Assembly (NCBI RefSeq): GCF_003385185.1
Contig: NZ_PQHZ01000004.1
Location: forward strand, 1 to 64,000
Reading direction: 5' to 3'
From: Amycolatopsis palatopharyngis
Lineage (GTDB): Bacteria; Actinomycetota; Actinomycetes; Mycobacteriales; Pseudonocardiaceae
DNA: 64,000 bases
The first letter of the stretch is position 1. Each line of letters begins with the position of its first letter. This document shows, one piece after another, positions 60,341 to 64,000 of this stretch. The position numbers and the translations under genes are program-made. The notes beneath the pieces were generated by a model, which made no database searches, was not told where the DNA came from, and worked only from the letters and a program-made list of their open reading frames with translations.

Positions 60341-61744
60341 ATGCGCAGACTCAGCGGACTGGACGCGAGCTTTCTCTACCTGGAGACCTCGGCCCAGCTG
60401 ATGCACGTCTGCGCGTTGATCACCGTGGACCCCGCCACCGTGCCCGGCGGCTACGACATCGAAGCCATGGCGCGACGGCTGGACGAGCGGGTGGCGCTGA
60501 TCCCGGCGTTCCGGCGCAAGCTGTACAACCCGCTGTGGAATCTGCACCATCCGATCTGGATCGAGGACGACGAGTTCGACCTCGACCACCACCTGCACCA
60601 CATCGCCGTGCCCGCGCCGGGCGACAGTGCCGAGCTCGCGCGGTTGTGCGCGCACATCGCGGGTCAGCCGCTGGACCGGGGCAGGCCGCTCTGGGAGATG
60701 CATGTCATCTCCGGGCTCGAGGACGGCACGGTCGCGGTGCTGGTGAAGATGCACCATGCGAGCGTCGACGGGGTCAGTGGCGCGAACCTCCTGGCCTTTC
60801 TCGCGGGCACCGAGCCGGATGCGCCCCCGCCGGACCCCGGGCCCGCGGAAGGCGCTGCAGGCGGCCCTCCGGATGTTCTTTCGCTGCTCAGAGGTGGTCT
60901 CGCCGATGTGGCAGGCAGGCCCGTCCAGCTGGCCAAACTGCTGCCCGGCCTGGCGACGATGGTGCCGAAGTGGGCAGGCCGTGCCCTGCGCAGAACCGGA
61001 ATGCCGGTGCCGTTCACCGCGCCGCGCACCACGTTGAACGGCACCATCACGGGGCACCGCAGCCTCGCCTTCACCCAACTCGACCTGGCCGACGTGAAGA
61101 CGGTCAAGAACGCTTTCGGGGTCACGGTCAACGACGTGGTGCTCGCCCTGTGCGCCGGTGCGCTGCGGGAGTTTCTCGGCGCGCGCGACGATCTGCCGCC
61201 GGATCCGCTCGTGGCGACCGTGCCGGTCTCGGTGCACGACCGCACCCAGCGGTCGACGGGCAGCAACAAGGTGTCGGCCTTCTTCGCCACGCTGCCGACC
61301 CACCTTGCCGATCCCGCGGCGCGGGTGGTCCTGCTTGCCGAGCACAACCGGCAGTCGAAGGCTCACCACCACAGCATCGACGCCGACATGCTCCAGGACT
61401 GGGCCCAGTTCGCCGGCGCCACGGCGTTCGGTCTCGGGGTGCGGGCGTACTCCGCGCTGCGACTGGCCGAGAAGCACCCTGTCGTGCACAACCTGGTGAT
61501 CTCCTCGGTCGCCGGTCCACCCGTGCCGCTCTACCTGCTCGGGGCCAGGATCACCGGGCTGTATCCGCTCGGGCCGGTCTTTCACGGTGCGGGACTGAAC
61601 ATCACCGTGTTGTCGAACGCGGGCAAGGTGGACGTCGGCCTGCTCGGCGCCCGTGACCTCGTACCCGATCTCTGGCCGCTGGCCGAGGCGATCCCCAGGG
61701 CCATGGCCGAGCTGCTGGAGGCGGCCGCACGGCGGACGGGATAG
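60341..61744 (+). CDS. Wax ester synthase/diacylglycerol acyltransferase (WS/DGAT)
   Basis: A 467-aa acyltransferase that forms triacylglycerol or wax esters from acyl-CoA. The catalytic HHASVDG (HHxxxDG, about residues 138-144) is intact. The start SGLDASFLYLETSAQLMHV, PLWEMHVISGL, SNKVSAFFATLP and NLVISSVAGPPVPLYLLGAR are also family marks. ATG lies 7 nt after TACGCT (60328-60333), consistent with a leaderless transcript. The divergent LipC-like hydrolase suggests a store/release pair. Confidence 0.92.
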   Translation: MRRLSGLDASFLYLETSAQLMHVCALITVDPATVPGGYDIEAMARRLDERVALIPAFRRKLYNPLWNLHHPIWIEDDEFDLDHHLHHIAVPAPGDSAELARLCAHIAGQPLDRGRPLWEMHVISGLEDGTVAVLVKMHHASVDGVSGANLLAFLAGTEPDAPPPDPGPAEGAAGGPPDVLSLLRGGLADVAGRPVQLAKLLPGLATMVPKWAGRALRRTGMPVPFTAPRTTLNGTITGHRSLAFTQLDLADVKTVKNAFGVTVNDVVLALCAGALREFLGARDDLPPDPLVATVPVSVHDRTQRSTGSNKVSAFFATLPTHLADPAARVVLLAEHNRQSKAHHHSIDADMLQDWAQFAGATAFGLGVRAYSALRLAEKHPVVHNLVISSVAGPPVPLYLLGARITGLYPLGPVFHGAGLNITVLSNAGKVDVGLLGARDLVPDLWPLAEAIPRAMAELLEAAARRTG

Positions 61745-61793
61745 CGCGGAACCGATACCGGGGCTTGCAGTGATCACCGGTCGTGGTTAAGAC

Positions 61794-61807
61794 TAGAACA
61801 GGTTTCA
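61794..61807 (+). promoter_or_regulatory. KstR box before the second fused acyl-CoA dehydrogenase
   Basis: TAGAACAGGTTTCA fits TnnAACnnGTTnnA exactly and is 38 bp upstream of the GTG at 61846. It places this gene in the KstR regulon. Confidence 0.82.
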
Positions 61808-61845
61808 GTTTTGGTCTCGATGACGACGGCAGGTGAGGAGCGGGC

Positions 61846-64000
61846 GTGGACTTCACTCCGGGCGACGAACAGCGGGCGATCGCCGAGTTGACGGCCGAGA
61901 TCCTCGACCGCGAGGCCGATCCGGAGCGCGTGGACGACACGGGCTACGACCTGCAGACGTGGCGCGCACTGGCGAAGGCCGGGTTGCTCGCGCTCGCGTT
62001 GCCCGCCGAGCTGGGCGGCGACGGCCTCGGCCTTGTCGAGGTCGGTGCCGTACTCACCGAGGCCGGGCGGGCGGGCGCCTCGTTGCCCGCGTTGAGCACG
62101 CTGGCGCTGGGACTGCTCCCGCTGAACCAGCTCGGCCGCGCGGATCAGCGCGCGGCCCTGCTGCCCGAGGTCGCGGCGGGAGAATCGCTGCTGACCGCCG
62201 CTCTGCACGAGCCATCGGACCCGATGACCACCACGCCACGGACCACGGCGGTCAGCGATGGCCGCCGCTGGCGCCTGACCGGCACGAAGATCGGCGTGCC
62301 CTGCGCGGCGGCGTCGGCCCGGATTCTGGTTCCGGCCACGACCGCGAGCGGGCCGGTGGTGTTCCTGGTGGACCCGGCCGCGCAGGGCGTCACGGTGATC
62401 ACCACCCCGAGTGCGTCCGGAGCCCCCGAACACACTGTGCGCCTCGCGGAGGTCGCAGTGGACGAGGCGGACATGCTCGCCACCGCGAACCGGGGCGAGG
62501 CGCTCGAAGTGCTGCATGCCTACGCCCTCGCCGGCGCACTGGCCTTCGGTGAGGGCGTGCTGGCCGGAGCACTGGCACTGACCACCAAACATCTCGGCAC
62601 CCGCGAGCAGTTCGGCAGGCCCCTTGCGACGTTTCAGGCCGTGGCCCAGCAGATCGCGGACGTCTACATCGCGGAGCGCACCGTGCACCTCGCCGCGATG
62701 TCGGCGGCGTGGCGGATCGCCACGGGCCGCGACTGGCAGCCCGACCTCGACGTCGGTGCGTACTGGCTCGCGGAGGAGGCTCCCCGCGCGCTGGCCACCT
62801 GTCACCACCTGCACGGCGGGATCGGCGTGGACGTCACCTACCCGCTGCACCGCTACTACGGGCTGATCAAGGACCTCGTCCGGTACGTCGGCGGTCCCGC
62901 GGCGCGGCTCGGCCTGCTGGGGGAGCGGGTGGCCGGCTTCAGCGCGACCGGCACCGGCGGCGATCTGGGCAGGACGGTGAGTGCGGTACGGCGCCCGGCC
63001 GCGACCGGTGCGCGATCGATGCTCCTGGAACTGACGGCGGCACAACGACAGCTACGCGATGAGCTGCGCCGGTACTTCGCGGATCTGGTCGCGCCGGACG
63101 AGCGCGCGGCGATGGTGCGCGAACGACACGGTCCGGTGTTCCGCGACATCGTCCGCAGGATGGGCCGGGACGGCTGGCTCGGCGTGGGCTGGCCGACGGA
63201 GTTCGGTGGTCGCGGTTTCGGCGAGATCGAGCAGCACATCTTCGTCGACGAGGCCGCGCGCGCCGACGTGCAGCTGCCATCGGTGACCTTGCAGACCGTC
63301 GGTCCCACGCTCCAGCGGTTCGGCACGGCCGAGCAGAAGGCGCGGTTCCTGCCCCGCATCCTCGCGGGTGAGGTGCACTTCGCGATCGGGTACAGCGAAC
63401 CCGACGCGGGCACCGATCTCGCCGCGATACGGACATCGGCGGTGCGTCGCGACGGCGAGTACATAGTGAACGGACAGAAGATCTTCACCACCGGCGGGCA
63501 CGACGCGGACTACATCTGGCTCGCCGTGCGCACCGACCCGGAAGCGCCGCGGCACAAGGGAATCTCGATCCTGATCGTGGACACCCGTGATCCCGGCTAT
63601 TCCTGGACCCCGATCATCACCTGCGATGGCGCGCACCACGTCAACGCCACGTACTACTCCGACGTCCGGGTGCCGGCGGACATGCTGGTCGGTGCGGAGA
63701 ACGAGGGCTGGAAGCTGATCACCACCCAGCTCAACCACGAGCGTGTGATGCTCGGCCCCGCAGGCCGGATTGGCGGTCTCTACGACCGGGTACGTGCCTG
63801 GGCGGCCGCCAGGACCACCGCGGAGGGAACAACCCTGCTGGGGCTGCCCGACGTTCGGGCGGCCCTCGCGGAAACCTTCGCGGTGACCCGGATAAACGAA
63901 CTGCTCAACTGGCAGGTCGCCGCGGCCGCGGCGGGGGCCGGATCCCCGGCCAGCGAGATCGCGGATGCCTCCGCCACGAAGATATTCGGTTCCGAGCGCA
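61846..64000 (+). CDS. Fused double acyl-CoA dehydrogenase, truncated by window end
   Basis: An open frame of 718 codons without a stop at the window edge. Two acyl-CoA dehydrogenase modules: first about residues 1-370 (FTPGDEQRAIAELTAEIL, TREQFGRPLATFQAVAQQ, LHGGIGVDVTYPLHRYYG) and second from about 392 (GWLGVGWPTEFGGRG, IGYSEPDAGTDLAAIRTSA, DVRVPADMLVGAENEGWKL). It is a paralog of FadE34 and resembles FadE6-type proteins. GTG 61846 has GAGGAG upstream. A perfect KstR box precedes it, so a steroid or side-chain CoA substrate is likely. Only the last part is missing. Confidence 0.9.
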   Translation, partial: MDFTPGDEQRAIAELTAEILDREADPERVDDTGYDLQTWRALAKAGLLALALPAELGGDGLGLVEVGAVLTEAGRAGASLPALSTLALGLLPLNQLGRADQRAALLPEVAAGESLLTAALHEPSDPMTTTPRTTAVSDGRRWRLTGTKIGVPCAAASARILVPATTASGPVVFLVDPAAQGVTVITTPSASGAPEHTVRLAEVAVDEADMLATANRGEALEVLHAYALAGALAFGEGVLAGALALTTKHLGTREQFGRPLATFQAVAQQIADVYIAERTVHLAAMSAAWRIATGRDWQPDLDVGAYWLAEEAPRALATCHHLHGGIGVDVTYPLHRYYGLIKDLVRYVGGPAARLGLLGERVAGFSATGTGGDLGRTVSAVRRPAATGARSMLLELTAAQRQLRDELRRYFADLVAPDERAAMVRERHGPVFRDIVRRMGRDGWLGVGWPTEFGGRGFGEIEQHIFVDEAARADVQLPSVTLQTVGPTLQRFGTAEQKARFLPRILAGEVHFAIGYSEPDAGTDLAAIRTSAVRRDGEYIVNGQKIFTTGGHDADYIWLAVRTDPEAPRHKGISILIVDTRDPGYSWTPIITCDGAHHVNATYYSDVRVPADMLVGAENEGWKLITTQLNHERVMLGPAGRIGGLYDRVRAWAAARTTAEGTTLLGLPDVRAALAETFAVTRINELLNWQVAAAAAGAGSPASEIADASATKIFGSER

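Noticed and set aside
1-64000. tRNA, rRNA or secondary-metabolite cluster
   Set aside because: No tRNA cloverleaf, rRNA core sequence, or modular synthase genes were recognised in any intergenic or coding stretch.

Overview
The window is high-GC actinobacterial DNA, most likely from a member of the Pseudonocardiaceae (Amycolatopsis-like). The reasons are the GTG starts, the many TAnnnT -10 boxes placed 6-8 nt before a start codon (leaderless transcripts), a complete conservon (cvnABCD), several F420-dependent oxidoreductases, a KstR-controlled steroid locus, a DasR-type chitinase promoter, a 6-phosphofructokinase with the PPi-type signature, and dispersed palindromes. The genus is an inference from gene content. 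No rRNA, tRNA, CRISPR array, prophage or biosynthetic gene cluster was seen.

Layout. 1-191: frameshifted tail of a DDE transposase. 448-4831: the start of the division/cell-wall (dcw) cluster, mraZ-rsmH-ftsL-ftsI, under a four-repeat MraZ box; it ends at a terminator where murE would be expected. 4881-17451: a block that matches the M. tuberculosis Rv2187-Rv2178c neighbourhood: fadD15, two SRPBCC proteins, metallophosphatase, ArsA-like ATPase, CxxCPxC protein, ROK glucokinase, Nudix-NYN fusion, GCS2 ligase, acyltransferase, exoribonuclease, and a class I DAHP synthase. The DAHP synthase is preceded by an aromatic leader peptide (Tyr-Phe-Trp-Phe) and two mutually exclusive hairpins. 17699-26468: F420 oxidoreductase, phosphofructokinase, SLC13 transporter, DasR-type chitinase, DUF2461, pyruvate kinase and TesB. 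26493-31619: regulators (XRE/DUF397 pair, large LuxR/ATPase). 31638-36607: gabD2 and a TetR-acyl-CoA dehydrogenase-AMACR cluster.

36879-42247: a 55-aa membrane protein behind a structured leader, hypothetical proteins, a lytic transglycosylase-like protein, DUF3817, and an overlapping polyamine operon (ornithine-type decarboxylase, speD, speE). 42248-43209 has no gene but holds three inverted repeats. 43210-48730: conservon cvnABCD. 48884-52123: icmF, the fused isobutyryl-CoA mutase. 52262-56018: three F420-dependent LLM enzymes around a DUF6008 membrane protein. 56040-64000: kstR, a fadE34-like fused acyl-CoA dehydrogenase, a LipC-like hydrolase, a WS/DGAT acyltransferase and a second fused acyl-CoA dehydrogenase that runs off the window. 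KstR boxes precede kstR and both fused dehydrogenases.

How the genes fit together. The 3' third is directed at CoA-thioester, lipid and steroid side-chain breakdown under KstR, with IcmF channelling branched C4-CoA and WS/DGAT storing acyl groups. Central metabolism (phosphofructokinase, pyruvate kinase, glucokinase, DAHP synthase), chitin use and polyamine synthesis are each controlled by local cis elements that can be read directly: an attenuator, DasR operators and terminators.
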